Shown here: positions 23,954 to 32,280 of the stretch, in pieces | Layout: the number at the start of each line of letters is the position of its first letter | Position numbering within the stretch: position 1 is the stretch's first letter | Source: Lysobacter silvisoli | Lineage (GTDB): Bacteria > Pseudomonadota > Gammaproteobacteria > Xanthomonadales > Xanthomonadaceae | NCBI RefSeq assembly: GCF_003382365.1 | Contig: NZ_QTSU01000001.1 | Coordinates: 868,001-932,000 of the forward strand | Direction of reading: 5' to 3' | DNA: 64,000 nucleotides | Position numbers and translations under genes: made by a program | The notes under the pieces: model-generated | Seen by the model: the letters and a program-made list of their open reading frames with translations, nothing else | What the model was told of the DNA's origin: nothing | The model's database searches: none

Positions 23954-24098
23954 GTTCCCGCCTGCGCGGGAATGTCGGCGAAAGCAGCGGTGGTCACGGG
24001 TAGCGCGCGAATCTCCACCCGTCATTCCCGCGAACGCGGGAATCCAGTCGGCCGGCGTGGCTACGTGTCGGAATCGGGGTTCCCGCCTGCGCGGGAAC
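23954..24098. repeat. Three palindromic repeats (GTTCCCGC/ATTCCCGC type)
   Basis: Hairpins at 23954-23972 (GTTCCCGCCTGCGCGGGAA), 24020-24047 (starts CGTCATTCCCGCGAACGCGG, then GAATCCAG) and 24079-24098 (GTTCCCGCCTGCGCGGGAAC) lie in the convergent gap 23917-24130. They belong to the same family as 1048-1128 and 61182-61209. No gene seen here. Confidence 0.75.
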
Positions 24099-24130
24099 GG
24101 CGGACCCCAGGCCCGCGGGCGCGTTCCGCC

Positions 24131-24406
24131 TTACTTGAAACGCTCGTCCAGCACCCGGCGGATCTCGCTTTCGATCGGGCCCTTGAGCGCGCCCAGCAGG
24201 AAGCCCAGGCTGGCGGTCACGCGCAACTGCTTGGGGCCCAGGGCGATCTTGCCGTCCACGCCGCTGCGGGCGAAGTTGAGGATGTCGCCGTTCCAGTCGT
24301 ACTCGATGCCGAAGCGCTCGGCCAGTTTTTCGGCGACTTCCTCGACCGCCTTGCGCGCCTTGGCGTGGGTCAGCGAATGGTCGTGGCGGATATCGATGTT
24401 CGACAT
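24131..24406 (-). CDS. Polyhydroxyalkanoic acid system family protein
   Basis: 91 residues matching the small PHA-system/granule-region family: MSNIDIRHDHSLTHAKARKA, then VAEKLAERFGIEYDWNGD and a beta-hairpin GKIALGPKQLRVTASLGFLL. The protein is short and probably alpha-beta. Its function is not established beyond association with phasin loci. AGGA precedes the start. With the phasins at 15289 and 21047, it is the third PHA-linked gene in 9 kb. Confidence 0.85.
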   Translation of the reverse strand: MSNIDIRHDHSLTHAKARKAVEEVAEKLAERFGIEYDWNGDILNFARSGVDGKIALGPKQLRVTASLGFLLGALKGPIESEIRRVLDERFK

Positions 24407-24513
24407 TGCGGTGGTTCCTCCCAGGTCGCGGCTATTGTGCGGCCGGGGCTGCGCGCATCCAAGCCCGGCGCGCACGATGCGCGCACTCCGACAACCTGCT
24501 AGATTGCCGCGGC

Positions 24514-25314
24514 GTGGAAGCCTTAAGACTGCGATACCCCAACCGTGAACATGCCGACCTGGCGTTGAGCCCGGGCGTGCATGCGATCGGCCGCGACGCC
24601 AGCGGACGCGCGGCGCTGGTCCGCGACGGCAACGACGCGGTGGCGCAAGTCTGCGTCGACCGCCGCGGGGTCTGGCTGCAGGTGCGCGAAGGCGTGCGCG
24701 GCCTGCACGTCAACGGCCGCCCGGTGCGGCGCATGGCCATGCTGCGCGCCGGCGACACCATCTTCCTCGACGGCGTGGAGCTGTTGCTGCTGGCCGGCGA
24801 ACCGCTGCAGGCGCCGGTGGACTACGGCTTCGGCGAGGCCGCCGAAAGCCGCATGGTGGTGCGCGGCGTCGCCGGTCCGCATCACGGCCGCTGCTACACC
24901 CTGGACCGGCCGCGCACCATCGGCCGCGCCTCCGAATGCGACATCCGCATCGACGATGCCTCGTTCGCGCCGCGCCACGCGCGCCTGGAGGCCCATGCCG
25001 ACGGCGTGGTCCTGCGCGACATGGGCTCGGTCGAAGGCAGCCTGGTCAACGGCCGGCCGGTGCGCAACGCCCTGCTGCAGCCCGGCGACCAGCTGGTGCT
25101 GGAATCGCAGCACCGCTTCGTGATCGAGGCGCCCAGCCGCCGCGGCGCGGCCGAGCCCGCGCCCGCACCGCACCTGGCCGAGTTCGAGGCCGAGGAACGC
25201 GCGCGCCCGGCGCCGGCCTTGCCGTCCTCGGTGCGGCGCATGCCCTGGCTGTTGCTGGCGGCGGCTTTGCTGGCGGCCGCGCTCAGCCTGCTGCTGCTGT
25301 ACGGCGCGCGCTGA
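24514..25314 (+). CDS. Tandem FHA-domain protein with C-terminal membrane anchor
   Basis: 266 residues. A degenerate N-terminal FHA-like unit (about 1-95, with GVHAIGRDASG and HVNGRPV) is followed by a canonical FHA domain (about 105-205): RTIGRASECDIRIDDASFA, then PRHARL, and GSLVNGRPV, giving the GR, S, H and NG phosphothreonine-binding positions. A linker and one C-terminal helix (MPWLLLAAALLAAALSLLLL) anchor it, N-side in the cytoplasm. GTG start at 24514 is preferred, since upstream residues do not fit. A -10-like TAGATT at 24500-24505 would start transcription about 2 bases before GTG, suggesting a leaderless mRNA. Its 3' end overlaps msrQ convergently by 32 bases. Confidence 0.82.
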   Translation: MEALRLRYPNREHADLALSPGVHAIGRDASGRAALVRDGNDAVAQVCVDRRGVWLQVREGVRGLHVNGRPVRRMAMLRAGDTIFLDGVELLLLAGEPLQAPVDYGFGEAAESRMVVRGVAGPHHGRCYTLDRPRTIGRASECDIRIDDASFAPRHARLEAHADGVVLRDMGSVEGSLVNGRPVRNALLQPGDQLVLESQHRFVIEAPSRRGAAEPAPAPHLAEFEAEERARPAPALPSSVRRMPWLLLAAALLAAALSLLLLYGAR

Positions 25315-25951
25315 GCGCGCGCAGCCGCTTCCACAGCCGCCAGCCCAGCAGCGCGGCCAGGATCGCGGCGTACAGCGCCGGTTCGCGCACGTCCGATTTC
25401 ACCAGCCACCAGAAGTGCAGCACCGCCAGCACCGCGATGGCGTAGATCAGGCGGTGCAGGCGACCCCATAGCCGGCCCAGGCGCCGCATCATGCCCTGGG
25501 TGGAGGTCAGCGCCAGCGGCACCAGCAGCAGCCAGGCGGCGAAGCCGACGGTGATGTAGGGGCGCTTGGCGATCTCTTCGAAAATCTGGGTCCAGTAGCC
25601 GCGCAGGTCCAGCACCAGGTAGGCGGCCAGGTGCAGGCTGGCGTAGGCGAAGGCGTACAGGCCGAGCATGCGGCGGAAGCGCAGCAGCACCGGTTGACCG
25701 CTGAGCTGGCGCAGCGGCGTGATCGCCAGGGTCAGCAGCAACAGGCGCAGCGCCCACAGGCCCAGGCGGTGCTCGATTTCGGCCACCGGGTCCGCGCCCA
25801 GGCCGCCGCTGCCGGTGAGGTATTCGGCGCGGATCTGCCAAGCCAGGATCGCGGCCGGGGTCAATGCGAGCAGGTGGACCAGGGTCTTGGCCGCGATCAG
25901 CGCCGGCGAGGCGCGGCGGCGTGGAGTGGGGGTCGGCTTGGCGGAACTCAT
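25283..25951 (-). CDS. msrQ: Protein-methionine-sulfoxide reductase heme-binding subunit MsrQ
   Basis: 222 residues and about six transmembrane helices. The family's heme-ligand histidines are visible in IEHRLGLWALR, YASLHLAAYL and RLHRLIYAIAVLAVLHFWW. MsrQ passes quinone-pool electrons through b-type heme to periplasmic MsrP. It starts 4 bases after the msrP stop, the usual msrP-msrQ operon. The last 32 bases overlap the end of the convergent FHA gene. Confidence 0.94.
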   Translation of the reverse strand: MSSAKPTPTPRRRASPALIAAKTLVHLLALTPAAILAWQIRAEYLTGSGGLGADPVAEIEHRLGLWALRLLLLTLAITPLRQLSGQPVLLRFRRMLGLYAFAYASLHLAAYLVLDLRGYWTQIFEEIAKRPYITVGFAAWLLLVPLALTSTQGMMRRLGRLWGRLHRLIYAIAVLAVLHFWWLVKSDVREPALYAAILAALLGWRLWKRLRALSARRTAAAG

Positions 25952-25955
25952 GCGC

Positions 25956-26924
25956 TCAGAACCACCGCTTCAAATCCATGCCGGCGTACATCGACGCGAC
26001 CTGGTCGGCGTAGCCGTTGTACAGGCGCGTGGGGATGCGTTCGGCGAACAGCTTGCTGGCGGTGCCGGCGATGCGGCGCTCGGTCTTCTGGGTCCAGCGC
26101 GGGTGGTCGACGTTGGGGTTCACGTTGGAGAAGAATCCGTACTCGCTGGCCTGGGCGTCGTTCCAACTGGTGAACGGCATGCGCTCGACGAAGGTGATGG
26201 CGACGATGGACTTGATGCTCTTGAAGCCGTACTTCCACGGCACCACCAGGCGCAGCGGCGCACCGTTCTGCTGCGGCAGCGGCTTGCCGTACAGGCCGGT
26301 GGCCAGCAGGGTCAGCGGATTCATGGCCTCGTCGATGCGCAGGCCCTCGCGGTAGGGCCAGTCCAGAGCGGGGTAGGCCAGGCCCGGCATCTGCTTGGGG
26401 TCGGACAGGGTGGTGAAGGCCACGTACTTGGCCTTGGAGGTGGGCTCGAAACGCTTGAGCACGTCGCCCAGCGGCACGCCCAACCAGGGGATCACCATCG
26501 ACCAGCCTTCCACGCAGCGCAGGCGGTAGATGCGCTCCTGCGGGGTCAGGCCCTTGATCAGGTCTTCCAGCGCGAGTTTGCCGGGTTTGGCGCAGGCGCC
26601 GCCCACGGCCACGGTCCAGGGTTTGACCCGCAGCAGCTTGGGCGCGCGGCCGGGGTCGGCCTTGCCGGTGCCGTACTCGTAGTAGTTGTTGTAGCTGGTG
26701 ACGTCCTCGTACCGGGTCAGGGTCTCGCTGGTGCGGAAACCCGAGGCGGCCTGGGCGGGGGTGATCGCGGTCTTGGGCGCGGGCGGCGGATCGGCGTCGG
26801 CGCAGCCGGCCAGGCCCAGCGCCGGCAGCGCGGCGAACGCGGCCAGCAGGCGCCGGCGTTCGCGGTAGACCGCCTCGTCGGTGATTTCGCGGGCGGGGAC
26901 GGCTAGGGCATCGCGCAAGGACAT
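25956..26924 (-). CDS. msrP: Protein-methionine-sulfoxide reductase catalytic subunit MsrP
   Basis: 322 residues. A molybdopterin oxidoreductase of the sulfite-oxidase fold that repairs oxidised Met in envelope proteins. The Mo-ligating Cys is C137 in [17 protein letters not shown], and the SYNNYYEYG and [11 protein letters not shown] segments are typical. The leader [20 protein letters not shown] has a twin-arginine-like start and ends in L38-A39-G40-C41, a good lipobox, suggesting a Tat-exported lipoprotein rather than the soluble form of E. coli. Start chosen at 26924, where the family begins; an upstream ATG would add a Pro/Arg stretch. Confidence 0.94.
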   Translation of the reverse strand: MSLRDALAVPAREITDEAVYRERRRLLAAFAALPALGLAGCADADPPPAPKTAITPAQAASGFRTSETLTRYEDVTSYNNYYEYGTGKADPGRAPKLLRVKPWTVAVGGACAKPGKLALEDLIKGLTPQERIYRLRCVEGWSMVIPWLGVPLGDVLKRFEPTSKAKYVAFTTLSDPKQMPGLAYPALDWPYREGLRIDEAMNPLTLLATGLYGKPLPQQNGAPLRLVVPWKYGFKSIKSIVAITFVERMPFTSWNDAQASEYGFFSNVNPNVDHPRWTQKTERRIAGTASKLFAERIPTRLYNGYADQVASMYAGMDLKRWF

Positions 26925-27090
26925 CGGGGTACGGCTCCTGCGGGGCGGCCGGAACGGCCGCGGCGGCAATGATGGGTGTACCACCATAGAGGTCGCGACA
27001 GGGACAAAAGTTGCGCGGGAAACGAAGGCCCGCGGAAGTGTTGCAGTGCGGCATACTGGGGGTTCACCCCCTCAGCCTACGGAGCACCCG

Positions 27091-28176
27091 ATGTCCCGCG
27101 CGTACAACTTCAGTGCCGGCCCCGCGACCCTGCCCGAAACCGTGCTGCAGCAGGCCCAGGCCGAGCTGCTGGATTGGCACGGCGTGGGTGCGTCGATCGT
27201 CGAGCTCAGCCACCGCGGGCCGGAATTCCTGCAGGTGGCCCAGGAGGCCGAAGCCGACCTGCGCACGCTGATGTCGATCCCGCAGGACTACGCGGTGCTG
27301 TTCCTGCAGGGCGGCGCCACCACCCAGCAGGCGCTGATCGCGCTGAACTTCGCCGCGCCGGGCCAGACCGTGGACTACGCCGTCACCGGCCACTGGGGCA
27401 AGACCGCGCTCAAGCAGGTCAAGCCCTACGTGGACGCCAAGGTGGCCGCCAACGGCGAGGCCGGCGGCTTCCGCGATATTCCGGCCTACGGGCAATGGCA
27501 GCTGTCCAAGGACGCCGCCTACGTCCACTACACCGCCAACGAGACCATCCACGGCGTCGAGTTCCGCGACATCCCCGACACCGGCGACGTGCCGCTGGTG
27601 GGCGACTTCAGCTCCAGCATCGTCTCCGAGCCGCTGGACGTGTCCAAGTTCGGCATCCTCTACGCCGGCGCGCAGAAGAACCTGGGCCCGGTGGGCGTGA
27701 GCGTGGTGATCGTGCGCCGCGACCTGCTCGAGCGCGCCGGCCAGCCGCGCGCCGAAATCCTGGACTACCGCGCCCACGTCAAGGGCGAGTCCATGCTCAA
27801 CACCCCGCCGACCTGGAACTGGTACCTGGCCGGCCTGGTGTTCAAGTGGATGATCGCGCAGGGCGGCGTGAGCGAGTTCGCCCAGCGCAACGCGCGCAAG
27901 TCGGCGCTGCTGTACCGGACCATCGACGAGTCCGGCGGCTTCTACCGCAACGAGGTCGCCGCCGGCGCGCGTTCGCGCATGAACGTGCCGTTCTTCCTCA
28001 AGGACGAGGCGCTGGACAAGCCCTTCCTGAAGGAGGCCGAGGCTGCGGGCCTGATCTCGCTCAAGGGCCACCGCGCCCTGGGCGGCATGCGCGCGTCGAT
28101 CTATAACGCGATGCCGGAGGAAGGCGTGCAGGCGCTGGCCGACTTCATGCGCGATTTCCAGAACAGGAACGGGTGA
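27091..28176 (+). CDS. serC: Phosphoserine aminotransferase
   Basis: 361 residues. It transfers the amino group from glutamate to 3-phosphohydroxypyruvate (serine synthesis) and to the matching vitamin B6 intermediate. Family start [20 protein letters not shown], the FLQGGAT phosphate loop, and PLP Lys K196 in [12 protein letters not shown] are visible. GGAGC lies 5 bases before the ATG. It heads the serC-pheA-hisC-aroA block, but a 205-base gap with a stem-loop separates it from pheA. Confidence 0.97.
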   Translation: MSRAYNFSAGPATLPETVLQQAQAELLDWHGVGASIVELSHRGPEFLQVAQEAEADLRTLMSIPQDYAVLFLQGGATTQQALIALNFAAPGQTVDYAVTGHWGKTALKQVKPYVDAKVAANGEAGGFRDIPAYGQWQLSKDAAYVHYTANETIHGVEFRDIPDTGDVPLVGDFSSSIVSEPLDVSKFGILYAGAQKNLGPVGVSVVIVRRDLLERAGQPRAEILDYRAHVKGESMLNTPPTWNWYLAGLVFKWMIAQGGVSEFAQRNARKSALLYRTIDESGGFYRNEVAAGARSRMNVPFFLKDEALDKPFLKEAEAAGLISLKGHRALGGMRASIYNAMPEEGVQALADFMRDFQNRNG

Positions 28177-28189
28177 GCGCCCGCGCTTA

Positions 28190-28212
28190 GCCGATGCCCT
28201 ATCGGCATCGGC
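28190..28212 (+). other. Stem-loop after serC
   Basis: GCCGATGCC and GGCATCGGC form a perfect 9-bp stem around a 5-base loop, 13 bases after the serC stop. There is no T-tract, so partial termination, attenuation or mRNA processing between serC and pheA are all possible. Nothing else is seen in the 28177-28381 gap. Confidence 0.5.
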
Positions 28213-28381
28213 TGCGGGCGCGAACGCCCGGCCATGGAGGGCCGGGCCGGGCGATCCGAAGCGCTCGAACGTCGCGCCAGGGACGGCAATACGCCAGTAG
28301 ACGCAGCCCCGTTGTTGCCTCTCCGTCAACCGATTCGGTTCGCAGCTGGAACACGCGCAGCGCGAACTCACGAGACCCACG

Positions 28382-29587
28382 ATGGCCACCAAACCCACCA
28401 AGCCGCGGTCCGGCGCGGCCAAGCCCGCCAAATCCAAGGCTGCCGCCGCGCAACCGGCTAAGGCCGCCAAGGGCAAGGCGGCAGCCGCCGCCGCCGCGCC
28501 CGAGACTCCCGCGCTGGACCTGCCGACCCTGCGCACGCGCATCGACGGCATCGACCAGCACATCCAGCAGCTGATCGCCGAGCGCGCCCAGTACGCCAAC
28601 CAGGTCGGCAAGGCCAAGGGCAAGCTGGCCGCGGCGGTGGACTATTACCGGCCCGAGCGCGAAGCCCAGGTGCTGCGCCGGGTGGTGGACCGCAACGACG
28701 GCCCGCTGCAGGACGAGGTGCTGGTGCGGCTGTTCCGCGAAATCATGTCCGCCTGCCTGGCCCAGCAGGAGCCGCTGAAGATCGGCTTCCTCGGCCCGGA
28801 GGGCACGCATTCGCAGCAGGCGGTGTTCAAGCACTTCGGCCATTCCATCCACGGCCTGCCGCTGGGCAGCATCGAAGAGGTGTTCCAGGAAGTCGAAGCC
28901 GGCAACGCCGACTTCGGCGTGGTGCCGGTGGAGAACTCCACCCAGGGCACGATCCAGTCCACCCTGGACATGTTCCTGACCTCCAAGCTGAAGATCTGCG
29001 GCGAAGTCGAGCTGCGCATCCACCAGCACCTGCTCTCGCGCAGCGGCCGCATCGAGGACATCGAGCGCGTGTACTCGCACCCGCAGTCCTTCGCCCAGTG
29101 CAAGGCCTGGCTGCGCGAGTACCTGCCCAAGGCCGAGAAGATCGCCGTAGCCAGCAACGCCGAGGCCGCGCGCCGCGCGCGCAACGCCGACGACGCCGCG
29201 GCGATCGCCGGTGCCAGCGCCGGCAACGTCTACGGTCTTAAGAACGTGGCCGGCCCGATCGAGGACCGCCCCGACAACACCACCCGCTTCCTGGTGATCG
29301 GGCGCGAGCTGTTCACGCCTTCGGGCAACGACCGCACCTCGCTGCTGATCTTCATCAAGGACCAGCCCGGCGCGCTGTACAACGTGCTGTCGCCGTTCGC
29401 CAAGCGCGGTCTGAGCATGAACCGCATCGAATCGCGCCCCGGCCACACCGGCCGCTGGCAGTACGCGTTCTTCGTCGACATCGGCGGCCACGTGCTCGAA
29501 GACGCCATGCGCGAAGCGCTGGCCGAGCTGGACGAGCTGGCGCACGAAGTGAAGGTGCTGGGCTCCTACCCGGTGGCGATCGCATGA
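28382..29587 (+). CDS. pheA: Bifunctional chorismate mutase/prephenate dehydratase
   Basis: 401 residues. A chorismate mutase domain (about 46-130, TLRTRIDGIDQHIQQLIAER) is followed by prephenate dehydratase (about 131-310, FLGPEGTHSQQA and the catalytic TTRF at 300-303) and an ACT domain (about 318-400) with GALYNVL and NRIESRPG, the phenylalanine-binding motifs that imply feedback inhibition. Unusually, about 45 extra N-terminal residues are almost only Ala, Lys and Pro (AAKPAKSKAAAAQPAKAAKG), like an H1 tail; the ATG at 28382 is the only plausible one upstream of it. The stop overlaps hisC by 4 bases. Confidence 0.96.
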   Translation: MATKPTKPRSGAAKPAKSKAAAAQPAKAAKGKAAAAAAAPETPALDLPTLRTRIDGIDQHIQQLIAERAQYANQVGKAKGKLAAAVDYYRPEREAQVLRRVVDRNDGPLQDEVLVRLFREIMSACLAQQEPLKIGFLGPEGTHSQQAVFKHFGHSIHGLPLGSIEEVFQEVEAGNADFGVVPVENSTQGTIQSTLDMFLTSKLKICGEVELRIHQHLLSRSGRIEDIERVYSHPQSFAQCKAWLREYLPKAEKIAVASNAEAARRARNADDAAAIAGASAGNVYGLKNVAGPIEDRPDNTTRFLVIGRELFTPSGNDRTSLLIFIKDQPGALYNVLSPFAKRGLSMNRIESRPGHTGRWQYAFFVDIGGHVLEDAMREALAELDELAHEVKVLGSYPVAIA

Positions 29588-30741
29588 GCCAGGCGGCCGC
29601 GCAGGCTTCGGTGCCCGCCTACGACGAGGCCTGGTTCGCCGCGCGCGCGCAGGCGGGCGTGCAGGGGCTCAAGGCTTACGATCCGGGCCACGACCTGGTC
29701 GCGCTGCGCCGGCGCTTCGGTGAAGCCAACCTGGTCGAGCTGGGTTCCAACGAGAATCCCTACGGCCCGTCGCCGGCCGCGCGCCAGGCCGTGCTGGACT
29801 CGCTGCAGGCCTTGCATCGCTATCCCGATCCGCTGGGCGCCGACCTCAAGCGCGCGCTCGCACGCACGCACGGCGTGGACACATCGCAGATCCTGCTCGG
29901 CAACGGCTCGCACGAGCTGCTGATGCTGTTGGGCCAGGTCTTCGCCGGCCCCGGCGACGAGGTGGTGTTCTCGCGCTACGGCTTCGCCGTGTTCGCCCTG
30001 GCCACCCAGGCCGCGGGCGCGCAGATGCGCATCGTCGAGGCGCTGCCGCGCGAGGCGGCCATGCCTTGCGGCCACGACCTGGATGCGATCGCCGCCGCGG
30101 TGGGGCCGCGCACCAAGCTGGTCTATGTGGCCAACCCCAACAATCCCACCGGTACCTGGTTCGGGCGCGAGGCGCTGACCGCTTTCCTGGACAAGCTTCC
30201 GCCCCACGTCATCGTGGTCATGGACGAGGCGTATGCGGAAATGGCCGATGCACCGGACTACGAAAGCGCGCTGAACGTGTTGCAGCGCTACGCCAACGTC
30301 GCCGTCACCCGCACCTTCAGCAAGGCCTACGGCCTGGCCGGCCTGCGCGTGGGCTACCTGATCGCGCGGCCGGGGCTGGTGGCGGTGATGGAGCGTTTGC
30401 GCGAGAGCTTCAACGTCAACGGCCCGGCGCTGGCCGCCTGCGAGGCCGCGCTGGGCGACGGCGAACACCTGGCGGACTCGTGTGCGCGTAACGCCGAACA
30501 GCGTGCGGCGCTGAGCGCGGCCCTGGCCGAGCGCGGGCTGCGCGTGTTCCCGTCGCAGACCAATTTCGTCCTGGTCGAGTTCGGCGCCGACACCGCCCGC
30601 ATCGAGACCGCCCTGGTCGCGCGCGGCGTGGTGCTGCGGCCCATGGGCGGCTACGGCCTGGGCGACTGCCTGCGCATCACCGTAGGCGACGCCGACGAGA
30701 ACCGGCGCTTGCTGGCGGCGCTGGACGCGGTGCGCGCATGA
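29584..30741 (+). CDS. hisC: Histidinol-phosphate/aromatic aminotransferase (HisC family)
   Basis: 385 residues, fold-type I PLP aminotransferase. Visible residues: GSNENPYGPSP near 54-64, GNGSHELL, ANPNNPTG near 183-190, D214-x2-Y217, and PLP Lys K247 in RTFSKAYGLAGLRVGY. It is encoded between pheA and aroA with 4-base overlaps at both ends. In this position HisC paralogues of pseudomonads and relatives act mainly on aromatic keto acids as well as imidazole-acetol phosphate. No other his genes are in the window, so an aromatic role is likely. Confidence 0.93.
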   Translation: MSQAAAQASVPAYDEAWFAARAQAGVQGLKAYDPGHDLVALRRRFGEANLVELGSNENPYGPSPAARQAVLDSLQALHRYPDPLGADLKRALARTHGVDTSQILLGNGSHELLMLLGQVFAGPGDEVVFSRYGFAVFALATQAAGAQMRIVEALPREAAMPCGHDLDAIAAAVGPRTKLVYVANPNNPTGTWFGREALTAFLDKLPPHVIVVMDEAYAEMADAPDYESALNVLQRYANVAVTRTFSKAYGLAGLRVGYLIARPGLVAVMERLRESFNVNGPALAACEAALGDGEHLADSCARNAEQRAALSAALAERGLRVFPSQTNFVLVEFGADTARIETALVARGVVLRPMGGYGLGDCLRITVGDADENRRLLAALDAVRA

Positions 30742-32054
30742 GCGCGCGCCAGGACTGGATCGCCGGCAGCGGCGCGCCGCTGCGCGGCCGCGTGCGCGTG
30801 CCGGGCGACAAATCGGTTTCGCACCGCGCGGTGATGCTGGGCGCGCTGGCGCAGGGCGTCACCCGCGTCACCGGCTTCCTGGAAGGCGAGGACACCCGCG
30901 CCACCGCGCGCGTGTTCCAGCAATTGGGCGTGCGTATCGACACGCCCAGCGTCAGCGAACGCATCGTCCACGGCGTGGGTCTGCATGGCTTGCGCGCGAG
31001 CGCGGCGGCGCTGGACTGCGGCAATGCCGGCACCGGCATGCGCCTGCTCGCCGGTGCGTTGGCGGGGCAGGGCTTCGATTCGGTCCTGATCGGCGACGAG
31101 TCGCTGTCCAGGCGGCCGATGCGGCGCGTGACCGAACCGCTGGCGGCGATGGGCGCGCGCATCGACAGCATGGAGGGCGGCCTGCCGCCGCTGCGCATCC
31201 ACGGCAGCCGCGCTTTGCAGGGCATCGAATACACGCTGCCGGTAGCCAGCGCGCAGGTGAAGTCGGCGCTGCTGCTGGCCGGCCTGTACGCGCAGGGCGA
31301 GACCGTGGTGCGCGAGCCGCACCCCACCCGCGACTACACCGAGCGCATGCTGGCCGCGTTTGGCTGGCCGATCGACTATGCGCCCGGCTATGCGCGCCTG
31401 AGCGGCGGCCATACGCTGCGCGCCACCGAGGTCGCGGTGCCGGCGGATTTCTCCTCGGCCGCGTTCTTCCTGGTCGCCGCCAGCGTGATCCCCGGTTCCG
31501 ACCTGACCCTGGAGGCGGTGGGCATGAACCCGCGCCGCACCGGCTTGCTGCAGGCGCTGCGGCTGATGGGCGCCGACATCGACGAGACCGAAGCGCGCGA
31601 GCAGGGCGGCGAACCGGTCGCCGATCTGCGCGTGCGCCATGCGCCGCTGCGCGGCATCGCCGTGCCCGAGGCGCTGGTACCGGACATGATCGACGAGTTC
31701 CCGGCGCTGTTCGTGGCCGCGGCCTGCGCGCAGGGCACGACCACGGTCAGCGGCGCGGCGGAGTTGCGGGTGAAGGAATCCGACCGTATCGCCACCATGG
31801 CACAGGGTTTGCGCGCGCTGGGCGCGACCATCGACGAACGCCCCGACGGCGCCGCGATCCTAGGCGGTGCGGCGCTGCACGGCGGTACCGCGGACAGCCA
31901 CGGCGACCATCGCATCGCCATGAGCCTGGCGGTGGCGGCGCAGCTGGCCGACGGGGATGTGCACATTACTGATGTATCAAATGTGGCCACGTCGTTCCCC
32001 GGCTTCGATGCGCTGGCGCGCGACGCCGGTCTCGCCTTGCGCATGGCGCAGTAG
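30738..32054 (+). CDS. aroA: 3-phosphoshikimate 1-carboxyvinyltransferase (EPSP synthase)
   Basis: 438 residues. It joins PEP to shikimate 3-phosphate, step six of the shikimate pathway. K25/S26/R30 are in GDKSVSHR, and LRVKESDRI and HGDHRIAMS are conserved. The PEP/glyphosate loop is GNAGTGMRLL (95-104): Gly98 matches E. coli Gly96, but Leu103 replaces Pro101. With SRRPMRRV, MNPRRTGLL and DSHGDHRIAM-like segments, it resembles class II (CP4-like) enzymes more than E. coli AroA. Overlaps hisC by 4 bases. Confidence 0.96.
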   Translation: MSARQDWIAGSGAPLRGRVRVPGDKSVSHRAVMLGALAQGVTRVTGFLEGEDTRATARVFQQLGVRIDTPSVSERIVHGVGLHGLRASAAALDCGNAGTGMRLLAGALAGQGFDSVLIGDESLSRRPMRRVTEPLAAMGARIDSMEGGLPPLRIHGSRALQGIEYTLPVASAQVKSALLLAGLYAQGETVVREPHPTRDYTERMLAAFGWPIDYAPGYARLSGGHTLRATEVAVPADFSSAAFFLVAASVIPGSDLTLEAVGMNPRRTGLLQALRLMGADIDETEAREQGGEPVADLRVRHAPLRGIAVPEALVPDMIDEFPALFVAAACAQGTTTVSGAAELRVKESDRIATMAQGLRALGATIDERPDGAAILGGAALHGGTADSHGDHRIAMSLAVAAQLADGDVHITDVSNVATSFPGFDALARDAGLALRMAQ

Positions 32055-32280
32055 ACAGCGGGACATCACCGGAATTCGCTAAACTGCGGCCACTGATCGC
32101 AACGCACTCCGGTGTGCGCGAACAGGGAGGTACAGGCCGTCGCGATCGCCCCCGCGGCGCGGCGGCCGCACGTATTCGCGCCATGCCCGGCGCGATGGCG
32201 AGAGGAACCGACGCGATGCCGATCCCCCGATACTGCGGACCTGTTCCGCGTGCTGGCGCCGCTTGCGATGGAGTCCGTGC
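32055..32280 (+). other. Spacer between aroA and ligase-like gene
   Basis: 226 bases without a credible gene. No clear promoter hexamers, terminator or repeat could be identified, although a separate start for the membrane-protein gene at 32281 is expected. Confidence 0.4.
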
